DNA of 64,000 nt from Bradyrhizobium jicamae. Lineage in GTDB: Bacteria; Pseudomonadota; Alphaproteobacteria; Rhizobiales; Xanthobacteraceae. The stretch is from contig NZ_JAFCJX010000001.1 in NCBI RefSeq assembly GCF_018130695.1, positions 186,001-250,000 on the forward strand, read 5' to 3'. Under the pieces are notes generated by a model. That model had not been told where the DNA came from. It did not search any database and worked only from the letters and a program-made list of their open reading frames with translations. Shown here in pieces: positions 35,484-44,743 of the stretch. The position numbers and the translations under genes are program-made. How positions within the stretch are numbered: position 1 is the first letter of the stretch; every line of letters starts with the position of its first letter.

Positions 35484-36452
35484 TCAGGTGCCTGTCATCG
35501 CTCGCTGAAAAAAGGCTGGGAAATCATTGCGTCGGTCTTGGAAGACCGACCTAGCCTTGGCATCCGAGAAGAACAATGTTCCATCGTCCATAAGTCGGAT
35601 CATGTCCGACTCATCGACAGAAGCCGACCCATCGTCGATCAATGCTTTCATCCATCGAATCTCGTCGATGAGCGGAAGAAAAGTTTGATCTGAGAACTTT
35701 TCCAAACTCATCGCCAATATTTCTTCGTTCGACATATCTTGGGATACAATCCCCCGACTGATCAATTTGTTTCGATTAGTCATGATCCGCCGCTCGGGGA
35801 ACTGAGTAAAATGCAACAGAAAAAGATCCTGCCCCGCAGAGGCGTCGAACTCCAATCTATTATGGTACTGAAAGTTGTGTATCTCACAATGCCGTCCGAC
35901 CAGTTGACCAGGAAAAAACGGCTTGCCCATGCGCAAATTTTCGACGACGCCCAGTGCCCCCTTCTGGTCTCGAATATAGAAGCTGTTCATTGATCGCATC
36001 TTGTTTACCAACCAGGCGGTTGGGACAATGCATTCAGCTGGCGCTTGAGCGATCGTTTCCGCAACGGTTGGATCAGCAGACCAAGAATCGGATGAGATTC
36101 GAACGAGGCGCTCATCAATGTCGATGAACGCGAATCTGACGCTGGTCTCCGCGATGGCGTCGAAAAGCTCTTTGAATCGAGGATGACAATGTAGCTGATT
36201 ATGGGGCCCCCCAAACTGAAAAATCAGTACATCATTCTTCCACCGGTCATAGATTTTCAGAACCTGCTCATCGGTTGATCCATTATCGGCAATCATCACG
36301 CCTTCAGGGCCAAATATTTTTAGATGGTGCTCGATCCAGCCTTCTGTGAACTGGACCTCATTCAGCGTCTTAGCGCAGATCTTCACGGCACAGCGCGACC
36401 TGAGCCGATCCAGAATTTCCTTCTTGTCGTTATCCCAGCTTAGTAGGGTCAT
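35484..36452 (-). CDS. Family 2-type (Glyco_tranf_2_4-like) glycosyltransferase (322 aa)
   Basis: KICAKTLNEVQFTEGWIEHHLKIFG and MIADNGSTDEQVLKIYD match the start of this GT-A subfamily, FAFIDIDERLV supplies the DXD-like metal site, and HFTQFPERRIMTNRNKLI is near the end. The ATG at 36452 has AGGA 7 nt upstream. It has the same low GC as the block at 32.8-36.5 kb but the opposite orientation. Likely transfers a sugar in the same glycan modification module. Confidence 0.8.
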   Translation of the reverse strand: MTLLSWDNDKKEILDRLRSRCAVKICAKTLNEVQFTEGWIEHHLKIFGPEGVMIADNGSTDEQVLKIYDRWKNDVLIFQFGGPHNQLHCHPRFKELFDAIAETSVRFAFIDIDERLVRISSDSWSADPTVAETIAQAPAECIVPTAWLVNKMRSMNSFYIRDQKGALGVVENLRMGKPFFPGQLVGRHCEIHNFQYHNRLEFDASAGQDLFLLHFTQFPERRIMTNRNKLISRGIVSQDMSNEEILAMSLEKFSDQTFLPLIDEIRWMKALIDDGSASVDESDMIRLMDDGTLFFSDAKARSVFQDRRNDFPAFFQRAMTGT

Positions 36453-36737
36453 CGCATGTTCCTAATTGACCTTGCGCAACATTCGTCTGGACGCGGGATA
36501 TCCATATCATCCATCGAAGAAGAAGCCGTCGCCTTGCGCAAAATCTATGCCTCCAAGTCTCCCCGCCCGCCAGCAAAGATGCGCGTTGGGACGAGTTATC
36601 TCGACCGGAGCGCCTTGAACATCGGGTGGTTTGACTTTTCCTCGTTTCGTTAGTGCGCCTTCTTTGGGAGGCTTATCGTGACAAATAGGCATACGGAGAG
36701 AAATACTCAGATACCGCGATCAAAGGCTCCCGCCATC

Positions 36738-37178
36738 TTAAGAACGCAGCGCCTTCTTCCATTGAGCAGCATTCTCTTCTTGATCAATATTTGGACTGCG
36801 GCCCTCCGCTGCACCAATCAGATGAAAGTGCTGCTTGCCCGACTTGATCTTGCCCTCGCGCAAAGCGGCGGCAATATCTGGATACTTGTTCAGGTACCAT
36901 TTTTCATCAACTTCGGGACCTCCACCTTGCCGTCCCTCAAAGTAGCCAAAGCCAATGTAGTGCACGTGCGCACTCTCTATTTCACCATTGCCCAAGGCTT
37001 TCGCCACATCAGGATTTTCTCTCAGGTAGCTATCCTCGTCAAAGTCGGCAGCAGCCAAGCCGATTTGCAGCAAAAGCTTCAGCAGGCCAACCGGAACTTC
37101 TACGGTCCCACCCTTCTCGAAGGTCGAACGGTCGACATTAAGTGCGTTCAGAAGCGAAACAGCAGAAGGTACAAACAT
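36738..37178 (-). CDS. Small protein with two YPDV/EGR repeats (146 aa)
   Basis: Two repeats of about 37 residues (YLRENPDVAKAL...HYIGFGYFEGR and YLNKYPDIAAAL...HFHLIGAAEGR) match those in the N-terminus of the giant glycosyltransferase immediately upstream (37 bp gap, same strand). The N-terminal 45 residues are hydrophobic-amphipathic (VGLLKLLLQIGLAAADFD). There is no catalytic domain. It probably shares a binding partner or substrate with the large enzyme. A long plus-strand ORF over the same bases is a shadow. Confidence 0.75.
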   Translation of the reverse strand: MFVPSAVSLLNALNVDRSTFEKGGTVEVPVGLLKLLLQIGLAAADFDEDSYLRENPDVAKALGNGEIESAHVHYIGFGYFEGRQGGGPEVDEKWYLNKYPDIAAALREGKIKSGKQHFHLIGAAEGRSPNIDQEENAAQWKKALRS

Positions 37179-37214
37179 TTACAACCCCGATCCCTACCAG
37201 TTATTCCTCAGCCC

Positions 37215-40200
37215 TCAAGCTTTCGTCCCAGCCTTAACGGCCGTCTTCGCGGTCCCCCGCTTCGCCTTGTCAACTTCCAGCGGCGCGCCGAGCAGCTGCG
37301 CCGTGACTTCCTCGATATACGCCGCCTGTGAGGCGGTGTCCTTGCTGCCGAGGCCGAAGCGCTGGCGGGCGACGCGGTGCATGCTGTCGATCTCCGCGAT
37401 GTGCTTTTGGGCCTTCAGCGAGTGCGTCACGCTGGCGGCGTGGCGGCGGTGCACGTTGAGGGGGTCGGCGACATAGGCGATCTTGGCGCCTGGGGCGGCG
37501 AGCGCCTCCAGATAGATGCGCCAGTCGCCGGCCATGCGCAAATCCCTAAGATCGGCGCGGCAGGCTTCAAGCGCGCGCAGCAACGCCTCGCGGCGCCACA
37601 GCACGGAGGACACGTTGAGGATGGTGTTCTTGACGCTGAGGAAGCGCGTCACGAACTCGCTGCCCGCGAACACCTCGGTGCGCGACAGCGCGCCGGGCTC
37701 GATCGAGGCGAAATAAGGCTTGTAGCTCGCATAGACATGGGCGCCGTCGGCGTCGATCGACTTGGAGTCGGTGAAGCCGAAGGCGATGTCGGGATCGCCC
37801 TTCATCAGCGTGAGCAGGCTGGTGAGGAAGCTCGGCTCGGAGAGATCGTCGGCCTCGGCGATCCACAGGAACTCGCCTTTGGCCATCTCGGCCGCCTTGG
37901 TCCACTGCGCGAACACCGAGCCGGAATTCTGCTCGTTGATGACGAGCGAGAGATCGCGCTGGCGCTCGTCGGCGAGCTTCATGATGACGTTGATCGAGTC
38001 ATCGGAAGAGCAGTCGTCGAGCACGATGACCTCCTCGACCGGGTGGTTCTGGTCGAAGATGGTGTAGAGCCGCTCCGGCAGGCAGTGCGCGTAATTGTAG
38101 TTCGGCACCGCGACCGAGATGGTCGGCAGCGCCGGCACGGCGAGCCGCAGCAGGTCGCGCACATAGTCGGCGAACGCGAAATTGGTCTCGATGATCTCGG
38201 TCATCCGCGCCTGCTCAGTCTCGGACGGCGGTCGGCGCAAGAAATTGCCGACCGCGTGCGCCATCGCCGGCACGTCGCAATAAGGGACGACCAAGCCGAC
38301 ATTCTCCCTGGCCAGGAAGCCGGGGATACCGCCGGAATCCTCGAAGGCGACCACGGGCACGCCGACGCTGAGCGCTTCCAGCGCCACCGTCGGGAACGGG
38401 TCCTCGCGCGAGGTCAGCGCGTAGACGTCACAGGCTGAATACAGCGCCTGCATGTCGGAGCGGAAGCCCGCGAGATGGAAGCGCCCGGTCGCCTCGGCGC
38501 GCTCGATCTCCGGCCCGAGCCATTCCTTGAGGCCCGGATCGATGCCGCCAGCCCAGAAGAAATGGACGCTCGGATGGTTCTGGCGGACCAGCTTCCAGAC
38601 CTGCAGGAACAGGTCAAACCCCTTGCGCAGATCGGCATAGCCGACACCGAGCACCATCTTGTCCGAGGGCCCGATATCGAATTCCTTGCGCAGAGCCGCG
38701 GCTTCCGCCGGCGCAGGCTCGATCTGCTTGTAGCTGCCCTGGGCGCGGATCAGGAAGCGCTCGTCGGCGGCGTCGAGCTCGAGCGCCTCGACCAGCTTGT
38801 CGCGCACGAATTCGGAGGCGAACACGACGCGCTGGGCGCTGCCGATCGCCATCTGTGCGATATCCTCGAGGTTCTTCTCGCGCAGGATCCGCGGCAGCTC
38901 GTGCACCAGCGAGATGGTGCGGAAACCCATCTCGGACAGGAATTTCGCCGCACGGCCGCTCGCCGTGGTGTTGACGATCGCCGAGGTGAAACCCTTTTCG
39001 CGGAAATGCTGCAATGCCGGCGGCAGCTCGGAGGCCTGCTTCAGCACGGTGAGCGGCGCGACCGCGCGGTAGTCGCCCTCCATCGCACCGCCTGCGAGCA
39101 GGAGATACTCGACCTCGATGTTGAAGGCGCTGCGCAGGGTCTTGCCGATGTTGAGCAGCAGATGTTGCGCGCCGCTCGGGAATGCATCATGGCCGACCAG
39201 GAGAATCTTCGGCGACGACAAATCGCGCGACAGGCCGGTCGCGGCGCGCGCGGTGGCGTTGAGATAGGCCGAGCCGAAATGCAGGTCGGGCTCGAGATAG
39301 GCGCCTTCGCACCACTCGTTCCACGCGTTGACGCAGACGAAGGGCTCGCCGAAGAAAGTGTGCTTCTGCGCCTGCTCGACCAGTTGCGACAGCCAGGTCT
39401 CGTACTTCTGCGGCGTCGAGCCCTGGATGACCAGACCAGACCCCTGCCGGCGGGCGTCATTGTCCCAGCTCGGCACCACGGTCTTGATCAGCGGGAAATT
39501 CGGGCGCGGCTCTTCCAGCGAATATTTGGCAACGGCATCGTAGCTGTAGATCTGGCCCGCAAAGGTGTCGTCAAGGATCTTGGCCTCGGAGTTCACCCGC
39601 GGCACGAATTTGGTGAGCTTGTGCGGCGGGAATTCGATCGCGCCGTCCATGCCGTTGGGGCCGGGATCGAAATCATCAAAGCTCTGGCTCATGATGATGA
39701 TCGGATCCTCGTTGAACTTCGTCTTGAAGATCGCACGCCAGCGCGCGATGACGTTGGCGGTGTCGGGAATCAGGCGCGGCCGATAGATCATCAGCAGCGG
39801 CCGGCCCTGGATGCGAATGTAGCGCCGGTCCTTGAAGTGACGGTTGTACTCGCCGAGCATCCGCTCATCGTCTTCGGACAGGTAGTCCTGCGAGATCAGG
39901 ACCTCGCCTTCCATGCCGTCCCAGCGTCGCGTCCAGTTCTCGTTCGCCCACATCAGGCAGAACGGCATGTCGATGTCGCGCGTCTTCAGGAACTGCTCGA
40001 GCGGCTTCTCCAGCAGGCGCTTGCCGTTGAACCAGTAATAATAGAACACGAAGCCGTAGACGCCGGCGGCCTTCGCGAGCTTGGCCTGCTTGCGCATCGT
40101 CCCGACATCGGCCAGCGAATAGAAGCCGAGGTCGCGCGGAATGCGCGGCTGGTAGTGATCCTTGAAGCGCGGAACACCGCGCGCGATGTTGGTCCATTCG

Positions 40201-41156
40201 GTGAAGCCGGTGCCCCACCATTTGTCGTTCTCGGGAAAGGCGTGAAACTGGGTCAGGTAGTAGGCCAGCACTTTCGCGCGCGACTTGGCGCTCGCCGGCA
40301 ACGGCCGTAGCTCCTCGAACAATGCGCTCGGCTTGGTGAAGCGCTTGATCTCGGCCGGAATCGTCGCCTCGTTCTCCGGCGGCGACGGATAAATCCCGTC
40401 CTCGTGCCGATGCTCCATGTAGTGCAGCAGCGGATTCTGGTCGGTCTTTCCCTTGAAATAGCGCTGGATGTAGAACTTGGTATCGAATTCCCCGGACGGA
40501 TTGCGGCCTTCCTTGTAGCCGTGAAAGATGAAGTGCTCGAACGGATCAACGCTCGCTGCAGCGACGTCCTGGTAGGTCTGCAGATAGTATTGCGCGTCGA
40601 ATTCGGGAATCGGGCTGAAGGGACCGACCCGGTTTTTCAGGTAATGACCGAGCGGACTGTCGCTGCTCGGAATCGCGTATTTCTCTCGATACCATGCCGG
40701 CTGGAAATACGGACTCGGGCGACGGCCTTCGGACTCACCGTATCTCGCATAATGCAGGAGCGGCTGAATGTCGGCTTCCTGAACATCCGGATACGTCGTG
40801 ACGTACCACATCGGGTCAAAGATGGAATTCGGCTTTCTTCCCTCCTTGAAGCCATAGAGAAAGAAATGCTCGAACGGATTCACACCGACTGCCACGACGT
40901 CAGGATATGTCGCTGAATAAAATGCCTCGTCGAAAAGCCCCAGCGCCTCAAGGTAGCGCTTGATCGCCAACAAGTCCTCGACCGGCTTCTCGGGCGCCAC
41001 CGGTTGCTCAGACGGCTCCGTCATGTTCGGGATCTCGCCGTTCGGCTTGGCCAGCTTCGCATTGCCTTTGACTTGAACTTTACTGACGCTGGCGCGCTTG
41101 GCGATTGGCTCTTTTTGCCCGGCGTCGCGGGCGAGCTTTGACAGGAAGTCAGCCAT
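37215..41156 (-). CDS. Giant three-domain glycosyltransferase: repeats + WbsX-like + GT4 + GT2 (1313 aa)
   Basis: Residues about 65-275 hold five repeats of about 37 aa (FYSATYPDV...HFFLYGFKEGR and variants). About 295-640 is a WbsX-like domain (VLAYYLTQFHAFPENDKWWG, GFTEWTNI, YYYWFNGKRLLEKPLEQFL, WANENWTRRWDG). About 680-1010 is a GT4-type GT-B module (VLGVGYADLRKGFDLFLQVW, LTSREDPFPTVALEALSVGVPVVAFEDSGG). About 1025-1250 is a GT2 GT-A module (ISVAVPNYNYAHCLPERLYTI, VLDDCSSDDS, WIAEADDLSE). The ATG at 41156 is chosen; a GTG at 41162 is equivalent. One chain could add several sugars in sequence. Domain order is seen; activities are inferred. Confidence 0.88.
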   Translation of the reverse strand: MADFLSKLARDAGQKEPIAKRASVSKVQVKGNAKLAKPNGEIPNMTEPSEQPVAPEKPVEDLLAIKRYLEALGLFDEAFYSATYPDVVAVGVNPFEHFFLYGFKEGRKPNSIFDPMWYVTTYPDVQEADIQPLLHYARYGESEGRRPSPYFQPAWYREKYAIPSSDSPLGHYLKNRVGPFSPIPEFDAQYYLQTYQDVAAASVDPFEHFIFHGYKEGRNPSGEFDTKFYIQRYFKGKTDQNPLLHYMEHRHEDGIYPSPPENEATIPAEIKRFTKPSALFEELRPLPASAKSRAKVLAYYLTQFHAFPENDKWWGTGFTEWTNIARGVPRFKDHYQPRIPRDLGFYSLADVGTMRKQAKLAKAAGVYGFVFYYYWFNGKRLLEKPLEQFLKTRDIDMPFCLMWANENWTRRWDGMEGEVLISQDYLSEDDERMLGEYNRHFKDRRYIRIQGRPLLMIYRPRLIPDTANVIARWRAIFKTKFNEDPIIIMSQSFDDFDPGPNGMDGAIEFPPHKLTKFVPRVNSEAKILDDTFAGQIYSYDAVAKYSLEEPRPNFPLIKTVVPSWDNDARRQGSGLVIQGSTPQKYETWLSQLVEQAQKHTFFGEPFVCVNAWNEWCEGAYLEPDLHFGSAYLNATARAATGLSRDLSSPKILLVGHDAFPSGAQHLLLNIGKTLRSAFNIEVEYLLLAGGAMEGDYRAVAPLTVLKQASELPPALQHFREKGFTSAIVNTTASGRAAKFLSEMGFRTISLVHELPRILREKNLEDIAQMAIGSAQRVVFASEFVRDKLVEALELDAADERFLIRAQGSYKQIEPAPAEAAALRKEFDIGPSDKMVLGVGYADLRKGFDLFLQVWKLVRQNHPSVHFFWAGGIDPGLKEWLGPEIERAEATGRFHLAGFRSDMQALYSACDVYALTSREDPFPTVALEALSVGVPVVAFEDSGGIPGFLARENVGLVVPYCDVPAMAHAVGNFLRRPPSETEQARMTEIIETNFAFADYVRDLLRLAVPALPTISVAVPNYNYAHCLPERLYTIFDQNHPVEEVIVLDDCSSDDSINVIMKLADERQRDLSLVINEQNSGSVFAQWTKAAEMAKGEFLWIAEADDLSEPSFLTSLLTLMKGDPDIAFGFTDSKSIDADGAHVYASYKPYFASIEPGALSRTEVFAGSEFVTRFLSVKNTILNVSSVLWRREALLRALEACRADLRDLRMAGDWRIYLEALAAPGAKIAYVADPLNVHRRHAASVTHSLKAQKHIAEIDSMHRVARQRFGLGSKDTASQAAYIEEVTAQLLGAPLEVDKAKRGTAKTAVKAGTKA

Positions 41157-41342
41157 CTTCACACGGTGATTGATCGATTATGGGTGTTATTTCTCACACT
41201 GTACTTTAGCGCAACGTCGCTGTCACAGATATGAAAGCCAAAGTTAATTCTGCTCAGAAAACGGATTTGAACTGCTCGAACTTGCATCGGCTCGCCCAAG
41301 ATTCATCCAGCGCCTTGTAAGCTGCAAAATCACGTTGCCGCG

Positions 41343-43397
41343 TCAGCTATTCGCAACACTACTTTTCGGAGCTGCAGTCGAACTCAATCGTTGCCGCGCC
41401 ACTTCATTGCCCTGCGCCGCAGCCTTCTCATACCACGCACGCGCCGCCTCGATATCCTGCGTCACGCCGTTGCCCGCATGAAGCGCGTCGCCGACGGTCA
41501 GCTGCGCCGCCGCCATCCCTTGCTCGGCCGCCTGCTCGAACCATTGGAACGCCTTCTGCGCGTCCTGCTTGCAGCCCTGTCCCTTTGACAGCATGACGGC
41601 GAGGTTGAACTGGCCCAGCAGATGGCCCTGCCCTGCTGCGGCTTCGTACCAGAACACGCCCTTCTCCAGGTTCATCTCGACGCCGGCGCCAGTGCAGTAC
41701 ATGACGCCGAGCTGAAACTGGGCGGGCGGCAGTCCAATCTGCGCGGCCTTCTCGAACCAGCCGGCCGCCGCCTTGGCGTCGGCGATCCCGGTGGCCGGAT
41801 CGAGATGGAGCTGGCCGAGAGCCAGCATGGCGTCGGGCAGGCCCGCGTTAGCGGCGGTCGCATACCATCTTGCGGCGAGCGGCCAGGCCGGCGTTCCGCC
41901 GAAGCGCCCGGCGTAGAGATGGCCGAGCTGGAGGCTCGCGGCCGCGTGTCCGGCTTCGGCCGCCTGGGTCAGCAGTTCCATTGCGCGCGAGACTTTCGCT
42001 GCGCTCTTGTCGGCTTGCAGCAGAAACATCGCGTAGGCGACCCCGGCCTCGGGATCGCCGCCGCTTGCAGCCTTGTCCAGCCATTGCTCGGCCACGGCGT
42101 GATCGCGGTCCACGCCGTGGCCCGCCGAATAGAGCTGACCGAGCTGGACTTGTGCGGCCGGGATGCCGGCGTTGGCGGCGAACTCGAACCATTTGAGCGC
42201 GGCCGCGATGTCCTGGGCGACGCCGGTGCCATTCAGATAGAAGATCGCAACATTGTAGGCCGCGGTCGGATGCCCGCTCTCGGCGGCGCGCAGGAACCAG
42301 TTCGCAGCCTGGCGCACGCTCGGCGCCACGCCCTGGCCGGTCGCAAAGAAACGCCCGGTGAAGAACTGCGCCGGAACATCGCCGCGCTCGGCGGCCTGGA
42401 GATACCAATACGCGGCCTCGCGCAGATCAGGCTCGACGGCGACGCCCTTGGAGTAGAACTCGCCGAGCGTCAGGATCGAAGGCAAATGGCCCCGCCGCGC
42501 CGCCTTGCGCAGCGCGGTCTCGGCCTTGTCTGCGGATTTGGGCAGGCCCTCGCCACGGAGCTGCAGCAAGCCGATATTGTAGAGCGCGATCACGTCCTCG
42601 TGCCGGGCGGCCTCCGCGAACAGCCGCGCCGCTTCGGCCGCGTCTTGAGCGACACCCGAACCGCTCAGATGAAGGAAGGCGAGCGCCACCTTGGCGCGGA
42701 CATGGTCCTTCTCAACCGCCTTGCGGTACCAGCCCGCGGCGGCCTCGGCATCCTTGGGCACGCCAAGGCCCTGGAAGTAGATATCGCCGAGGCCGAACTC
42801 ACCACCAGCGAAATTCTGCGCGGCCGCCTTCTCGTACCATTCCCGCGCCGCTGCAAAATCCTGCGCGCAGCCGCGCCCGTACCGCAGCATATCCGCGAGC
42901 ACCACTTGCGCGTCCGGCTTGCCAGTGGAAGCCGCCTTCGCGACCCACGCAAAGCCGCGCTCCGGTGCCTTCTCGACTGACACCCCCCGCGGAAACACCA
43001 CACTCGCAATCGAGCCCTGCTCACTTGCCTTAGCCTCGACAGCCTGGCGCCATACCTCGTTGCCGCTCACCCCCGCTGTCACTCCGTCGAGCAGAATCAT
43101 GCCCAATTGAAGCTGCGCGTCTACGTGACCTGCTTCGGCCGCCCTCTCGTACCAGGCGAAGGCATCCGGAATCGAACGCACAACCCCTTGCGAGCGCACG
43201 TAGAGCTGACCGATCTGGAAGGCCGCCTCCGCGGAGCCGCCATCGGCCGCATGGCGCCATGCCTCGAACGCCTCCATATAGGCGCCGCGTTCATGGGCAG
43301 CGGCGGCACGCTGGGCGATCGCCTCAGGGCCAAGCGCGGTCCATGGCTTCATCCGTCTCAGCAGTCGGGGCTTGCGCATGCTCATGCCCGCGCTCAT
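41343..43397 (-). CDS. Sel1-like repeat protein (684 aa)
   Basis: From about residue 40 to the end the protein is built of roughly 16 Sel1-type TPR-like repeats of about 36 aa (AAFQIGQLYVRSQGV, AQLQLGMILLDGV, GEFGLGDIYFQGLGV, AQFQLGVMYCTGAGV). Such solenoids act as protein-interaction scaffolds. There is no signal peptide; the N-terminus is basic (MRKPRLLRRMK). Its ATG overlaps the HlyD-type gene stop (ATGA), placing it third in the type I secretion operon, which is unusual. It may organise the secretion machinery or a regulator in the cytoplasm. Confidence 0.87.
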   Translation of the reverse strand: MSAGMSMRKPRLLRRMKPWTALGPEAIAQRAAAAHERGAYMEAFEAWRHAADGGSAEAAFQIGQLYVRSQGVVRSIPDAFAWYERAAEAGHVDAQLQLGMILLDGVTAGVSGNEVWRQAVEAKASEQGSIASVVFPRGVSVEKAPERGFAWVAKAASTGKPDAQVVLADMLRYGRGCAQDFAAAREWYEKAAAQNFAGGEFGLGDIYFQGLGVPKDAEAAAGWYRKAVEKDHVRAKVALAFLHLSGSGVAQDAAEAARLFAEAARHEDVIALYNIGLLQLRGEGLPKSADKAETALRKAARRGHLPSILTLGEFYSKGVAVEPDLREAAYWYLQAAERGDVPAQFFTGRFFATGQGVAPSVRQAANWFLRAAESGHPTAAYNVAIFYLNGTGVAQDIAAALKWFEFAANAGIPAAQVQLGQLYSAGHGVDRDHAVAEQWLDKAASGGDPEAGVAYAMFLLQADKSAAKVSRAMELLTQAAEAGHAAASLQLGHLYAGRFGGTPAWPLAARWYATAANAGLPDAMLALGQLHLDPATGIADAKAAAGWFEKAAQIGLPPAQFQLGVMYCTGAGVEMNLEKGVFWYEAAAGQGHLLGQFNLAVMLSKGQGCKQDAQKAFQWFEQAAEQGMAAAQLTVGDALHAGNGVTQDIEAARAWYEKAAAQGNEVARQRLSSTAAPKSSVANS

Positions 43398-44743
43398 TGA
43401 GCTTCGCGCATGGCCTGGCCGAGGCCCTTCAACATGTCACCGATGACATACATCGCGACCGAGCGCGTGCCGACATGGACGTCACCGGTCAGCGTCATGC
43501 CCGGGATCAGGCGGAAATTCGCCGGCACATCCCGAAAAGCCATTTGCTCCACCGAACAGCGCCCCTTGTAGTAGGCGTCCACGGGCTGGCCGTTGTCGTC
43601 GACCGTAAAGGCGCCTTCGCTGATCCAGCGGATCTTGCCTTCCGCAGTGCCGTGCTCGGCGAAATTGAAGGCGTCGACCTTCAGCGTGCAGCGATCGCCG
43701 GGCCTGACGAAGCCGACGTCGCGCGACGCGATCTTGATTTCTGCATCGAGGCGGGTCTTCAGCGGCATCAGGGTGATGAAGGGGTCGCCTTGCTTGAGCA
43801 CCGAACCCACCGACAGTTTCGCGAGCGTCAAGACCACCGATGGCTCGTCGGCCGTCAGGCGCACGAGATCCTGGTGCTTCAGCGCCTTGTCGAACGAAGC
43901 CTTGGCCGTATCGAGCGAATTCTGGGTGGTCACCAGATCCTGGCTGAGCTGCGCATTCCACTGTTCGGTGAACGCCTTGCGATCGGCCTTGAGGGAATCG
44001 AGCTGGTGCTGCGCCTCGACGAGACTGTTGTGCGTGTTGTCCATCGTCCGCAACAGTTCGAGACGCGCATCCTGCGAAATGTAGAGGTTGAGCTTGGACC
44101 CACTGCCGCTGTCGGCCAGCGTCGAGCGCATCGATTCGATCTTCTGCAGAACGTCATCGCGCTGCGCATAGCGCTCGTCATCTTTCTGCAATTTCTGGAT
44201 CGTCGCCTCGGTCTGGCTGATCTTGGAATCGAAGCTCGCGACCTGGGCGGCGTATTGCGCCTTGCGCTGCTGGTAAAGGGCCTTCTGCAGCGCCGCGTAG
44301 TTGCGGAATTCCGCATCGGGACGCTCGGGAAAAACCAGCGGCGAATTGCTGAGCTCGGCCTTGTCGCGGATGACCTGCGCCTCGAGGCTCGCGACTTGCT
44401 GCTTATATTGAGTGACATCAGCCGAAGCGAAGGTCGAATCGAGCGTTGCAAGCAGCTGGCCGGCCTGAACCTGCTCACCTTCGCGCACATCGATCGTCTT
44501 GATGATGGCCGGATCGAGCGACTGGAGCACGTTGATCTGATCGAGCGGAACGATCTTGCCGCCGACGCTGGCAACGACGCGGTCGAGCCGCGTCAGGAAC
44601 ATCAGCGCAACCAATGATACGAGAAAAGCGACCAGGACCCACAGGGTCGCGCGGGCAAAAATTGGCTCCGCTGCTTCACGAATCGCATCCGTCTCGGACT
44701 GGAACTGACGGACGGTGGTCAGAGCCGGGGAATTACGAGACAA
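43394..44743 (-). CDS. HlyD-family type I secretion periplasmic adaptor (449 aa)
   Basis: The membrane-fusion protein bridges the inner-membrane ABC exporter and an outer-membrane TolC-type channel. One membrane helix lies at residues about 32-50. The lipoyl half-motifs are VLQSLDPAIIKTIDVREGEQVQAGQLLATLD and the SVLKQGDPFITLMPLK region, around a long coiled coil (about 110-290). The C-terminal beta-barrel ends IPGMTLTGDVHVGTRSV. The start is a TTG at 44743, supported by GGAGGG 7 nt upstream, and overlaps the ABC gene by 11 bp. Confidence 0.92.
   Translation of the reverse strand: MSRNSPALTTVRQFQSETDAIREAAEPIFARATLWVLVAFLVSLVALMFLTRLDRVVASVGGKIVPLDQINVLQSLDPAIIKTIDVREGEQVQAGQLLATLDSTFASADVTQYKQQVASLEAQVIRDKAELSNSPLVFPERPDAEFRNYAALQKALYQQRKAQYAAQVASFDSKISQTEATIQKLQKDDERYAQRDDVLQKIESMRSTLADSGSGSKLNLYISQDARLELLRTMDNTHNSLVEAQHQLDSLKADRKAFTEQWNAQLSQDLVTTQNSLDTAKASFDKALKHQDLVRLTADEPSVVLTLAKLSVGSVLKQGDPFITLMPLKTRLDAEIKIASRDVGFVRPGDRCTLKVDAFNFAEHGTAEGKIRWISEGAFTVDDNGQPVDAYYKGRCSVEQMAFRDVPANFRLIPGMTLTGDVHVGTRSVAMYVIGDMLKGLGQAMREAQ

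Noticed and set aside
36678..37331. 217-codon plus-strand ORF over the small repeat protein
   Set aside because: The minus strand carries two recognisable YPDV/EGR repeats; the plus frame has none.
38475..40310. 611-codon plus-strand ORF
   Set aside because: Antisense shadow of the giant glycosyltransferase; no domain-like composition and no start context.
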